A program made the translations under genes and the position numbers. Below the pieces are notes generated by a model. That model saw nothing but the letters and a program-made list of their open reading frames with translations. It was not told the origin of the DNA and ran no database searches. A stretch of DNA of 64,000 nucleotides from Algoriphagus sanaruensis. GTDB lineage: Bacteria; Bacteroidota; Bacteroidia; Cytophagales; Cyclobacteriaceae. This document shows positions 33,448-43,700 of this stretch, piece by piece. Where the stretch lies: the NCBI RefSeq assembly GCF_001593605.1, contig NZ_CP012836.1, forward strand, positions 1,612,001-1,676,000. Direction: 5' to 3'. Each line of letters starts with the position of its first letter. The first letter of the stretch is position 1.

Positions 33448-36400
33448 TCACAATTTCTCTTCAACCCATTTTCTAGCATTTACAAACGCTTCCATCCAAG
33501 GGGTGAAGTCGTCGTTTCGTTCGCTAGGGTAATGCGCCCAGTTCCAAGGCTTCAAGCTTCGTTCGATATGTGGCATGATGGCCAGATGACGTCCGTCTTT
33601 CGAAGCGATCCCCGCTGTCGCAAAGTCAGAGCCGTTTGGATTTCCTGGATACGCTGCATAGCTGTACTTCATGGCGAAGTTGTATGCATTTTCGACTTTT
33701 GGCAAGAAGAATTTTCCTTCTCCGTGAGCTACCCAAACTCCCAATCGCTGTCCGCTCAGGCTACCAAGCATGACGGAGTTATTTTCTGGAACGGTCACAT
33801 TCACAAAACTAGACTCAAATTTATGGCTGGCATTGTGAAGCATTTTTGGTTTCTGATCGTGATCTGGAGTTACCAAACCTAGTTCGATCATCAACTGACA
33901 TCCGTTGCAAACTCCCAAGGAAAGGGTGTCAGGTCTTGCATAGAAGTTGTCCAAAGCTTGTTTGGCCTTAGGATTATACAAGAATGCACCAGCCCATCCC
34001 TTGGCTGAACCCAACACGTCGGAGTTGGAAAATCCACCTACAAAGACGATCATCTGAACATCGCTGAGATCTTCGCGTCCTGAGATCAGGTCGGTCATGT
34101 GAACATCCTTCACTTCAAATCCAGCCAACCAAAGCGCGTAAGCCATTTCCCGATCACCATTCACGCCTTTTTCGCGGATGATCGCAGCTTTTGCATTTCC
34201 TTTGGTAGTTCGATAAGGATCAATGCCTAGGGTATTAAATTTACCTTCCCATCCAGTGGCAAAATCATAGCTCAAGGCTTGATTTTTATAATTGTCAAAT
34301 CGGTCTTTGGCTAATTTTTCACCGCTTTGCTTTCGGTCAAGGAGGTAAGAAGATTTGAACCACAAATCTCGCAAGGCGGATACCTCAAGGGTCTGAGCTT
34401 CCAAACTTACTTTACCATCCAAAGTCACTTCCGCTAATTCTACAAAGTCAATTTCTACCTGAGAAAGAAGATTTTCGACCGTGTGATCATTGGCAACTTG
34501 GATGAGGATTCCTGGATTTTCTGCAAAAAGGGCTTTAACCACATCCTTTTCACCCAATCGGGATTCCTTCACTTTCAAGCCAACTTCTTGGCTAGGGAAG
34601 CACATTTCTAGCAAGGCTGTGATAATTCCTCCCGAAGAAATATCGTGTCCAGCTAAGATTTGGCCTTGGGCGATTAACCCTTGAACGGTTTCGAAAGCTT
34701 TGGCAAAATAGGCTGAATCAGCAACCGTGGGGGTTTCTTTTCCTACTTTATTGAGTATTTGATAGAGCGAAGAACCTGCAAGTTTGGCGGAATCCTGGGA
34801 GAAATCAAGGTAAAGCACCTTGGTTCCTGCTTGAGGTAAAAGTGCCGCTTTCACGGTTTTGGTGATCTCAGCGCATTCGCCTACGGTAGAAATGATCACC
34901 GTTCCCGGAGAATATACCACCTTCCCATCAGGATACTTCTGAGTCATGGAAAGGGAGTCTTTTCCGGTTGGAATATTTACACCCAATTCAATCGCAAAGT
35001 CAGAAACAGCCTTCACAGCTCGGTAAAGACGATCATTTTCGCCCTTGTTTTTCGCAGGCCACATCCAGTTAGCTGAAAGGGAAACACCCCTTAATCCATC
35101 CTGAACCGGCGCAAAAATCAAATTGGTTAGTGCTTCTGCGATTGCCAGTCGGCTCCCTGCTTCAGGATTAGCCAACGCAGCCACTGGCGCATGTCCAATC
35201 GAGGTTGCAATTCCTTTGTTGCCTGTAAAGTCAAGCGCCATTACTGCCACATCGTTCAATGGCAACTGAATTTCTCCGACAGTTTGTTGTGTAGCCACTC
35301 GGCCAGTTACAGATCGGTCCACTTTGTTGGTCAACCAGTCCTTGCAAGCAACTGCCTCCAGTTGAAGAACTTCTTGGATGTATTCAGTTAGTTTACCGGC
35401 CTCATAGTCTGCTTCAGAGAAGGACGCTTCTTGTCCGCTTTGATCTTCCAAAACTGTCTTAGGAGAGGATCCAAACATGTAAGCCAAATCCCAATCCACT
35501 GGCTTTTCGCCTGTTTTTTGGTTTTCAAACTTGAAATGCATGTCTCCGGTCGTCTCACCAACTACATAGAATGGTGCTCGTTCCCGATCTGAAAGTTGCT
35601 TGAGGGTATCAATATTTTCTTTTCCTACGACGAGTCCCATTCGCTCTTGAGATTCATTTCCGATAATCTCTTTTGCGGAAAGTGTTGGGTCTCCTACAGG
35701 AAGCTGATCGATGTGGATGGTGCCTCCCGTGCTTTCTACCAGTTCAGATAGACAGTTTAGGTGTCCTCCGGCTCCATGGTCATGGATGGATACAATCGGG
35801 TTGTTTTCGCTTTCGGCCATCGCGCGAATCACGTTTGAAACCCGCTTTTGCATTTCTGGATTTGATCGCTGGATGGCGTTAAGTTCGATGGCATTCGAAA
35901 GTTCACCGGTATTCAAGGAAGAAACAGCTGACCCCCCCATTCCAATTCGGTAATTGTCGCCACCCATGATAACGATCTGGTCCCCGGCTTTTGGCTCTCC
36001 TTTTTTGGTGTAATTGGCATTGGTAAAGCCAATTCCTCCAGCCAGCATGATCACTTTATCGAATCCGAATTGCTTGTCGTTTTCTTCGTGTTCGAAAGTC
36101 AAAACTGAACCAGCAATCAATGGCTGACCAAATTTATTTCCAAAATCTGAGGCTCCATTTGAAGCTTTGATCAGGATGTCCATTGGAGTTTGGTAGAGCC
36201 AAGGTCGCTCAGAAAGATTCTTCTCCCAGCTCCTTCCTTGTTCCGATCTGGAATAGGAGGTCATGTAGACGGCAGTGCCAGCCAATGGAATAGACGCGGT
36301 ACCACCCGCCAATCGGTCACGGATTTCACCCCCTGAACCAGTTGCAGCTCCGTTGAATGGCTCAACAGTCGTCGGGAAGTTGTGTGTTTCCGCTTTTAGA

Positions 36401-37125
36401 GAAATGACGGTGTCAATTTCTCTTGGCTCGAAAAAGTCAGCTTGATGTTGTGTTTTTGGAGCGAATTGCTGAATTCTTGGGCCTTGGATAAAGGCCACAT
36501 TGTCCTTGTAGGCCGAAGCAATTCGGTTTGGATTTTTCTTGGAAGTTTCTTTGATCAATTGGAAAAGCGTCATTGGCTTTTCTTCTCCATCGATAACAAA
36601 GGAACCGTTGAATATTTTATGACGGCAGTGTTCGGAGTTTACTTGAGAAAATCCGAAAACTTCAGAGTCCGTAAGCGGACGGCCGAGCTGCTTGGAGACA
36701 TTTTCCAAGTAATCCACCTCTTCCTGGCTTAGTGCCAATCCTTCAGATTTATTGTAGGAAGCGATGTCGGTGATCGCTTTGATAGGCTCTGGCTGAAGGT
36801 GGATGTCATAGATTTCTTGGTCGAGTCCAACGTATGCTTTCTGAAGCATAGGGTCGATCTGTTCACCTTCTTGGATAGGGAAAAACTCCTCGATACGCTG
36901 GATTCCCTGAATTCCCATGTTCACCGTGATTTCTACGGCATTCGTAGACCAAGGGGTGATCATTTCTTTTCGAGGTCCGGAATATTTTCCGGCCACTTTT
37001 TCGCCTGGGATTAACTGGGCTTCGCCAAAAAGCCAGGTGAGTTTTGAAAGGTCTTCAGTGCTAAGAGGGTGTGGAACTTGAACTCCGTAGATGAGTTTCT
37101 GAGGGGATTCAAAGAAGAAAATCAT
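33448..37125 (-). CDS. purL: Phosphoribosylformylglycinamidine synthase, large single-chain type
   Basis: 1225 residues from the chosen start. Catalyses FGAR + glutamine + ATP to FGAM in purine synthesis. Visible blocks: the linker/N-domain QVNSEHCRHKIFNG, the active site SLKAETHNFPTTVEPFNGA with ATGSGGEIRDR, GGDNYRIGMGGSA, and VNIPTGKDSLSM. The last ~260 residues form a class I glutamine amidotransferase with nucleophile Cys in LGVCNGCQLM and the His/Glu pair in MPHIERS. The frame extends 20 codons further upstream, but ATG 37125 begins the conserved MIFFFESP and has AAGGA before it. A -7-like box lies 21 bp upstream of it. Monocistronic. Confidence 0.96.
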   Translation of the reverse strand: MIFFFESPQKLIYGVQVPHPLSTEDLSKLTWLFGEAQLIPGEKVAGKYSGPRKEMITPWSTNAVEITVNMGIQGIQRIEEFFPIQEGEQIDPMLQKAYVGLDQEIYDIHLQPEPIKAITDIASYNKSEGLALSQEEVDYLENVSKQLGRPLTDSEVFGFSQVNSEHCRHKIFNGSFVIDGEEKPMTLFQLIKETSKKNPNRIASAYKDNVAFIQGPRIQQFAPKTQHQADFFEPREIDTVISLKAETHNFPTTVEPFNGAATGSGGEIRDRLAGGTASIPLAGTAVYMTSYSRSEQGRSWEKNLSERPWLYQTPMDILIKASNGASDFGNKFGQPLIAGSVLTFEHEENDKQFGFDKVIMLAGGIGFTNANYTKKGEPKAGDQIVIMGGDNYRIGMGGSAVSSLNTGELSNAIELNAIQRSNPEMQKRVSNVIRAMAESENNPIVSIHDHGAGGHLNCLSELVESTGGTIHIDQLPVGDPTLSAKEIIGNESQERMGLVVGKENIDTLKQLSDRERAPFYVVGETTGDMHFKFENQKTGEKPVDWDLAYMFGSSPKTVLEDQSGQEASFSEADYEAGKLTEYIQEVLQLEAVACKDWLTNKVDRSVTGRVATQQTVGEIQLPLNDVAVMALDFTGNKGIATSIGHAPVAALANPEAGSRLAIAEALTNLIFAPVQDGLRGVSLSANWMWPAKNKGENDRLYRAVKAVSDFAIELGVNIPTGKDSLSMTQKYPDGKVVYSPGTVIISTVGECAEITKTVKAALLPQAGTKVLYLDFSQDSAKLAGSSLYQILNKVGKETPTVADSAYFAKAFETVQGLIAQGQILAGHDISSGGIITALLEMCFPSQEVGLKVKESRLGEKDVVKALFAENPGILIQVANDHTVENLLSQVEIDFVELAEVTLDGKVSLEAQTLEVSALRDLWFKSSYLLDRKQSGEKLAKDRFDNYKNQALSYDFATGWEGKFNTLGIDPYRTTKGNAKAAIIREKGVNGDREMAYALWLAGFEVKDVHMTDLISGREDLSDVQMIVFVGGFSNSDVLGSAKGWAGAFLYNPKAKQALDNFYARPDTLSLGVCNGCQLMIELGLVTPDHDQKPKMLHNASHKFESSFVNVTVPENNSVMLGSLSGQRLGVWVAHGEGKFFLPKVENAYNFAMKYSYAAYPGNPNGSDFATAGIASKDGRHLAIMPHIERSLKPWNWAHYPSERNDDFTPWMEAFVNARKWVEEKL

Positions 37126-37145
37126 GTCCTTGGGCTGGTAAGTCG

Positions 37146-37153
37146 CAAAGGTA
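37146..37153 (-). promoter_or_regulatory. Possible -7 box of purL
   Basis: Minus-strand TACCTTTG matches TAnnTTTG 20 bp before ATG 37125. No TTG at 17-23 bp spacing. Confidence 0.35.
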
Positions 37154-37564
37154 AGGAATTGGCAGGTAGAATGGAAAATCGTCAAATTGAAAAATGGTTC
37201 TTGGATCGAGTTTTCTTGATTGTTGGATCAGAATTGCTTCTTAGTCGCTTTGGTAAGCTAGTTGGTTGTTTACCTATGTCTTTAAATCTAGGGTTTGAAT
37301 CAAATGCCCCTTCTAGGAAATGGAATACAGTTTTGAGGGTTTAGAGTTCCCCGCGCCAATTTAGAAAAGGGAAGACAATGATGGTAGAAATGCTATTTAT
37401 TATCAAAAAAATATAAGAAGGCTTAATGGGGTTTTGGTAAAATTTTAGTTTGTTAAAAGGGTGATAGTAGATTTAATGTTTTGAAATACGATTATTTTTC
37501 AGAATAAAAGCAATATCATTTTGTTTTCTATTCGAATTCCAAATAAAATTTTTTGAAAAAACCT

Positions 37565-37602
37565 TGGAAACTTTGGAACAATTGAAAGTTTCCATAGTTT
37601 TG
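37565..37602 (+). promoter_or_regulatory. TetR promoter with embedded inverted-repeat operator
   Basis: TTG (37573-37575), exactly 19 bp, then TAGTTTTG (37595-37602), a perfect Bacteroidota promoter. Between and across the boxes lies a 10-bp perfect inverted repeat, TGGAAACTTT (37565-37574) and AAAGTTTCCA (37585-37594) with a 10-bp spacer, placed to block polymerase. The leader to the TTG start codon is about 13 nt. Confidence 0.8.
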
Positions 37603-37621
37603 TAGTCAAATTTGAACGGAA

Positions 37622-38239
37622 TTGACAACGCGAGAAAGAATTTTGGAAATAGCTACGGAGCAGTTTTCCCGTTTTGGGGTCCGTACAGTGACCATGGAGG
37701 ATATTGCCCGGCAGATTGGAGTCTCAAAAAAAACCATCTATCAGGAGTTTGCTGATAAAAAGGATTTAGTAAAGGAGGTTTTTTCCAGGATCTTGGAATT
37801 AGACCGGAAGAAACTTGCCTTCATCCTTGAGGAAGAAGATGGCGTGATCGAGCATTTAGTTAAAACCTCTCGAATGATGCGTGAGCGTCTCAGTTCGATG
37901 AATCCTATGGTAATCATGGAGGTTCAGAAATATTTTCCCGAGGCTTGGAAGATGTTTGAGGAATTTAAGGAGACAGTCATTATGAATGATTTGGTCCGAA
38001 TGATCGAGCGGGGAAAAGAGCTCGGCTATTTTCGTCCGGAAATCGATTCAGCCATCTTGGCAAAAGTTCGTGTCAACCAGATTACGAATGCTTTTGATCC
38101 GATGAATTTTGCAAATCCCGACTACAACCTGGTCGAGGAGCAAGTAGTGCTTATGGATCATTTTCTCCATGGGATTTTTACAGAAAAGGGCCGTCAGGCT
38201 TACCAGTCACAGAACCAACGATTTGAAAATATAAATTAA
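37622..38239 (+). CDS. TetR-family repressor of the adjacent RND efflux operon (TTG start)
   Basis: 205 residues. N-terminal HTH (about 3-48) with VRTVTMEDIARQIGVSKKTIYQEFADK, the TetR signature. The C-terminal ligand domain has no specific resemblance I can name. The reading frame is closed by a stop at 37613-37615, so TTG 37622 is the only practical start. It is followed after 2 bp by the TolC-like gene, so repressor and pump share one mRNA. The inverted repeat inside the promoter is the likely operator, which implies autorepression and drug-type induction. Confidence 0.93.
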   Translation: MTTRERILEIATEQFSRFGVRTVTMEDIARQIGVSKKTIYQEFADKKDLVKEVFSRILELDRKKLAFILEEEDGVIEHLVKTSRMMRERLSSMNPMVIMEVQKYFPEAWKMFEEFKETVIMNDLVRMIERGKELGYFRPEIDSAILAKVRVNQITNAFDPMNFANPDYNLVEEQVVLMDHFLHGIFTEKGRQAYQSQNQRFENIN

Positions 38240-38241
38240 CT

Positions 38242-39600
38242 ATGAAGAATTACCTACTGATTTTGGCCTTTTTGGGGCTGGGTGTGGGGCAGGTGCATGC
38301 ACAAGAAGTCGTTCAGTTGACGCTGAAAGACGCCTTGGAGTATGCGATGGAAAACAACGTAAACACCAGAAATGCCAGATTGGAAACCTTGGTTTCTAAG
38401 GCGACGATCAAGGAAACCACTGCCACAGGTCTTCCTCAGATTACGGGTGCATTCAACTTGGATTACAATCCGAGTATTCCGGTGGTGTTCCTTCCGAATG
38501 AACCTCCTTTTGGAAATCCTGACATCCCTGGAGATGTGATTCCAGCAAGATTCGGGATTAGCTACTCTTCAGGCTTGGCGGTCAATGTCAAGCAAATGAT
38601 CTTTAACGGGTCATTTTTTGTCGGCTTGAGAGCGGCTAGAACATTGGAACAACTGACTGATTTTGACCTTAAAAAGGCCGAAAATGATGTGGTCGAAAAT
38701 GTGAAGAAAGCCTATTTCGGTGTATTGGTGAGCCAAGAGCGAGTGAAATTGGGAAAGGCTAATTTGGCGAGATTGGATACGCTTCTTAAAGAAACCAAAG
38801 CATTGAATGAAGCTGGATTTGCTGAGAAAATTGAGGTTTCCAGAGTTCAAGTTCAGCGAAACAATGCCTATACTCAGTTTGAGCAAAGTATAGCAGCCTA
38901 TCAGATCAGTCAGCAAATCCTAAAGCTTCAGATGGGTATGCCAATGGATTACGAGTTGGCTTTGACTGAGACGCTTACCGAATTAAATCCAGCGGCAGAG
39001 ATTCAGGAATTATTGACCACAGAAGCAAGTGGACGAGTGGAAATGAATCAATTGGAAACCAACATTGAATTGGCCAAACTGGATTTGAAAAACAATCTAG
39101 TGCAATACATGCCGACTATTGATTTGAATGGAAACATCAGAAGATCAGGAGCTGGAAATGAACTTAATCGAGTGTATAACAAACAAAATTGGTTTGGTAG
39201 CTCCCTGATCGGGATATCGATGAGCATTCCAATTTTTGATGGATTGGCTAAATCTGCCAGAATCCAAAAGAACAGAATCCAGATTTCTCAACTAGAAAAT
39301 CAGCGAAACTTCTTGACAGAAAGCTTTAAGAATGAAGTGTTTACTGCCAAGACGAATTTGAAAAATGACTTCGATTTGCTGGAAGTTCAGCGCGAAAATC
39401 TTGATTTAGCAACAGAGGTCTTCCGAGTTGCAAAAGTGAAATACCAAGAAGGAGTAGGCTCCAATCTTGAAGTAGTAGATGCCGATGCCGCTTTGATTCA
39501 GGCAGAAATCAACTACCTCGGAGCGATCTACGATGGACTGATTTCCTTGGTAGAATTAGAAAAAGCCCTTGGTCTTTTGAAGGCTGATTTGACAAACTAA
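38242..39600 (+). CDS. TolC-like outer-membrane efflux protein
   Basis: 452 residues. Signal peptide 1-20 (GQVHAQ-E). Two outer-membrane-efflux-protein repeats with long helices (LTLKDALEYAMENNVNTRNA opens the first, VQYMPTIDLNG and the C-terminal half hold the second). The closing KVKYQEGVGSNLEVVDADAALIQAEINYL is the usual second-helix block of the family. Forms the trimeric exit channel across the outer membrane for the MFP/RND pair encoded next. Second gene of the TetR-led operon. Confidence 0.94.
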   Translation: MKNYLLILAFLGLGVGQVHAQEVVQLTLKDALEYAMENNVNTRNARLETLVSKATIKETTATGLPQITGAFNLDYNPSIPVVFLPNEPPFGNPDIPGDVIPARFGISYSSGLAVNVKQMIFNGSFFVGLRAARTLEQLTDFDLKKAENDVVENVKKAYFGVLVSQERVKLGKANLARLDTLLKETKALNEAGFAEKIEVSRVQVQRNNAYTQFEQSIAAYQISQQILKLQMGMPMDYELALTETLTELNPAAEIQELLTTEASGRVEMNQLETNIELAKLDLKNNLVQYMPTIDLNGNIRRSGAGNELNRVYNKQNWFGSSLIGISMSIPIFDGLAKSARIQKNRIQISQLENQRNFLTESFKNEVFTAKTNLKNDFDLLEVQRENLDLATEVFRVAKVKYQEGVGSNLEVVDADAALIQAEINYLGAIYDGLISLVELEKALGLLKADLTN

Positions 39601-39635
39601 ACCAACCCCATTTCCTTAAACACCTTTCATTCATT

Positions 39636-40766
39636 ATGAAACCTATCAAGAGATTTTTGACTGTATTCGCTTTAGCCGGATTGACCTTCGCTTGTAGCAA
39701 GGATGAGTTGGCGACTAAAAAAGCAGAATTAGAGTCCCTAAAGGCAGATCTAGCCAGCATTAATACTGAAATCAAAACCTTGGAGGAGGAGATTTCAAAG
39801 CTGGATCCTGAATTTGCAGCAGCAAACAAAAAATCCATCCTCATCACTACCGCTCAAGCTCAGAAAACTGAATTTGTTCATTTTGTGGAGGTAACCGGTT
39901 CGGTTCTTTCCAAAAAGAATGTCAGTGTTAGCGCTGAGACTGCCGGTCGAGTGATTGAAGTTCCGGCCATCGAAGGAATGCGCGTAACCAAAGGCCAAGT
40001 ATTGGCTCGAATTGACGCAGAATCTATCCAAAGAAGTATTGACGAATTGGAGACCAATCTCAATTTGGCAAAAACCATTTTTGAAAAGCAGGAGCGTCTC
40101 TGGAACCAAAAGATTGGAACCGAAGTCCAGTACCTTGAAGCCAAAAGCCGCAAGGAAGGACTCGAGAAAAGTCTTGCCGGCTTAAAAACACAATTGGATA
40201 AATCGATCATTCGTGCGCCATTCAATGGAACAATCGAGACGGTTCAGGTAAGATTGGGAGAGTTGGTTCAGCCAGGTACCCCAGTTTTCCAATTTGTGGG
40301 AGAAAGCGATTTATTTATCGAGGCTGATATTTCAGAGAGCTTTATTGGGGTATTAGCTAAGGGTGATTCGGTAGAGGTAAGTTTCCCTTCTATCAATAAA
40401 ACGATCCAAACGAAAGTGTCTGCAGTAGGATCCATCATTAATCCAAACAACAGAACATTTAAAGTTGAAGTGTTTCTTCCTGCTATTTCGGAGGTAAAGC
40501 CTAATATGATTACGGTATTGAAAATCCAGGATTATAAAAACCCGGCGAGCGTGGTTGTTCCAGGACATTTGATTTTGTCAGATACCAGAGGTGACTATGT
40601 ATTTACTGTCGAAAATGGCTCTGCGAAGAAGAAATATGTGAAGCGTGGAATGGCCTATAAAGATCAAACCGAAATTTTAGAAGGCTTGACTGGAAGTGAG
40701 CAACTCGTGGACAAAGGTTTCCGAGAAGTAGGGGATGATTTCAGTGTAACCATTGCGGAACAGTAA
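39636..40766 (+). CDS. RND efflux periplasmic adaptor (membrane fusion lipoprotein)
   Basis: 376 residues. Lipobox LTFAC (Cys20) anchors it in a membrane. A short coiled coil (about 24-57) comes right after the anchor. The lipoyl halves lie around VSAETAGRVIEVPAIEGMRVTKGQVLARID and IRAPFNGTIETVQVRLGELVQPGTPVF, with an alpha hairpin between them and a beta-barrel plus membrane-proximal domain to the end. Bridges the RND pump and the TolC-like channel. It starts 35 bp after the TolC gene and ends 3 bp before the pump gene. Confidence 0.94.
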   Translation: MKPIKRFLTVFALAGLTFACSKDELATKKAELESLKADLASINTEIKTLEEEISKLDPEFAAANKKSILITTAQAQKTEFVHFVEVTGSVLSKKNVSVSAETAGRVIEVPAIEGMRVTKGQVLARIDAESIQRSIDELETNLNLAKTIFEKQERLWNQKIGTEVQYLEAKSRKEGLEKSLAGLKTQLDKSIIRAPFNGTIETVQVRLGELVQPGTPVFQFVGESDLFIEADISESFIGVLAKGDSVEVSFPSINKTIQTKVSAVGSIINPNNRTFKVEVFLPAISEVKPNMITVLKIQDYKNPASVVVPGHLILSDTRGDYVFTVENGSAKKKYVKRGMAYKDQTEILEGLTGSEQLVDKGFREVGDDFSVTIAEQ

Positions 40767-40769
40767 GCC

Positions 40770-43700
40770 ATGACAGATTTTCAAAAATCAAAGACTATCC
40801 GTGAGTTTGGGTTGTCCTCCTTCAGTGTGGACAATTCTACTTCCGTGGTCATTTTGACCCTGATCATCACGGTTTTGGGCTTGGGAGCCTACCGAACCAT
40901 GCCTAAGGAAAGTTTTCCGGAAATTGTGATTCCTACAGTATATGTGGGAACTCCTTACCCGGGTAACTCGCCGGTGGATATGGAAAACCTGATTACACGT
41001 CCTATCGAGAAGGAATTGAAATCCCTCAACAACGTGAAGGATATCAAGTCTACTTCAGTTCAAGATTTTTCATCCATTGTCATTGAGTTTACCCCTGGGG
41101 TAGAAATTTCCAAGGCAATTCAGGATGTAAAGGACGCCGTAGATAAATCCAAGAGTGAGCTTCCTTCTGATCTAGATCAAGATCCGAATGTTTTGGAGGT
41201 TAACACCTCCGATTTCCCGATCATGAACGTGAACATTTCTGGTCCTTATTCGGAGCAGGAACTGAAGAAGTTTGGGGAATATTTGGAAGATGCGATCGAA
41301 AAGCTTCCTGAAATTTCTAAGGCTGATCTAGCCGGTACCGTAGAGCGAGAAATTCAAATCAATGCTGATCCGTATAAAATGGAGGCAGTAGGGGTGAGTT
41401 TCTCGGATATTTCTGGTGCTATTCAATCCGAAAACTTAACCATTTCTGGCGGCAGCATTCGGACCGGAGAATTTGAGCGAACACTCCGGGTAGATGGGGA
41501 ATTCTCTGATCCTAAAGAGCTGTTGGACATCATTGTCAAGACGGATCAAAATAAGATTGTTTACCTACGTGACGTTGCAGAAGTTAAGGATACGTTCAAA
41601 GACCGGACTTCCTATGCCCGAAGCAAAAACCTTCCTGTGGTAACGATCAATGTGACCAAGCGAAGTGGTGAAAACTTGCTCGATGCTGCGGATAAAATCA
41701 AAACCTTAATTGATAATGCGAAGACCAATCGTTTTCCAAGCAATTTGGAAATCAGCATTACCAATGATCAAAGTAAGCAAACGCGAACCCAAGTAGCGGA
41801 TTTGGAAAACTCCATCATCTTCGGGATCATTCTGGTGGTTTTGGTGTTGATGTTTTTCATGGGATTCCGAAACGCCCTTTTTGTGGGTTCGGCGATACCA
41901 TTGTCCATGTTTATCTCCTTCCTGATCCTCAATTCATTTGGAATTACCCTCAACTTGATGGTGTTATTTTCCTTGATTTTGGCTTTGGGGATGTTGGTGG
42001 ATAATGGAATTGTGGTAGTCGAAAATATCTACCGACTCATGCAGGAGGGAAAATCTCCCATGCGTGCAGCCAAGGAGGGTGTCGGTGAAGTGGCATGGCC
42101 GATTATTTCTTCTACAGCAACTACTGTAGCGGCATTCTTACCTCTTGCTTTTTGGGAGGATATCGTGGGAGAATTTATGAAGTTCCTTCCGATTACCTTG
42201 ATTATCGTCTTGTCCTCTTCCTTGTTTGTGGCCTTGGTGATCAATCCAGTGATGACCTCCATGTTTATGAAAATCGATGAGGTCGGAAAGGAAAAGCCTA
42301 AGCGAAAGCCAATTATTGTGGCGGGGATTTTCTTGACTCTGGCTGTAATTTTCTATTTGGTACAATGGACTGCAATGGGTTCTCTTTCTCTTGTAGCTTC
42401 TTTGTTGACTTTATTTAATGTGTTTGTCCTTCGCAAAGCAATTCTTTGGTTCCAAAGTGTACTTTTAGTCAAGTTGGAGAATGCTTATGAAGCTACCTTG
42501 AAGTATGCATTGAGTGCCAAGCGTCCTTACTTTGTATTTGGTGGAACCTTCCTTTTGTTGATCGTATCGGTAGGCTTGCTTTTCGTAAGAGCTCCAAAGG
42601 TTCTGTTCTTCCCAGATAACCAACCACAATTGGTCAATGTCTTCGTGGAATTCCCGATCGGAACGGACATCGAGGCAACCAATGCTTTTGTAGACCAGAT
42701 GGAAGACGAAATGATGGTTGCCCTGAATCCATATCAGGATATTATTGAGTCTGTTATTTCTCAGGTGGGACAGGGAACCAGTGATCCAACTGAAGGACCT
42801 AGCCAACAAGCTACACCTCACAAAGCAAAGATTACCATTGGATTCGTGGATTACATCGATCGTCAAGGTATTGATACCAATGATGCGATGGAGGCTATTC
42901 GTGATTTGGTAGTCAAATATCCTGGTGTTTTGATCACAGTGAACAAACAGCGAAATGGACCTCCGGTGGGTAATCCGGTGAACATTGAGTTTGTAGGGGA
43001 GGACTTTGAGCAGTTGATTGCATTTGTAGAGCAAACCAAAAATTACCTTGAAGGACAAAACATTGCTGGTATCGAGGAACTAAAGACTGACTTGTCCTTG
43101 GGAAGCCCTGAGCTAGTGGTGCACATTGACCGAGAAAAAGCAAGACGATTTGGCTTATCTACCTCTCAAATTGCCACGGATTTGAGAACCTCACTCTTTG
43201 GTCTGGAAGTTTCCAAATACAAAGAAGGGGAAGATGATTTCCCAATTCAATTGAGATTATCTGAAGACTATCGCTATGACATTAGCACCTTGGTGAATAA
43301 AAAAATTGGATTCAGAGATAAGTTTGGAAACAAGCGTGAAGTTCCGATTTCTGCAGTGGCAGATATTGAGTATGGATCCACCTATGGCTCAGTGAAGCGA
43401 AAGGATTTGGAAAAAGCGATCACCATGTTCTCCAATGTTTTGGATGGCTACAATGCTACAGAAATTAATGCCCAAATCAAGCAAATAATGGATAGCTATC
43501 AAGTTCCGGATGGCATCACAGTGAAATACACTGGGGAGCAAGAGGAGCAGGCTAAATCCATGCAGTTCTTGATTGGAGCATTGGGGATCGCAGTTTCTTT
43601 GATCTTCTTGATTATTGTGGCTCAGTTTAATTCTGTAGCGAGTCCATTTATTATCATGACCTCTGTATTGTTCAGTACGATTGGGGTATTCTTAGGTCTA

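Larger units (their letters stand above)
37126..37621. other. 496-bp divergent intergenic region between purL and the TetR gene
   Basis: No protein-like ORF. It carries a purL -7 candidate at 37146 and the TetR promoter/operator at 37565-37602. The middle (37280-37540) is AT-rich without recognisable structure. Confidence 0.5.

Noticed and set aside
33448..37185. PurL reading frame extended to 37185
   Set aside because: The extra 20 residues are not PurL-like and run upstream into the likely promoter; ATG 37125 starts the conserved N-terminus and has AAGGA before it.
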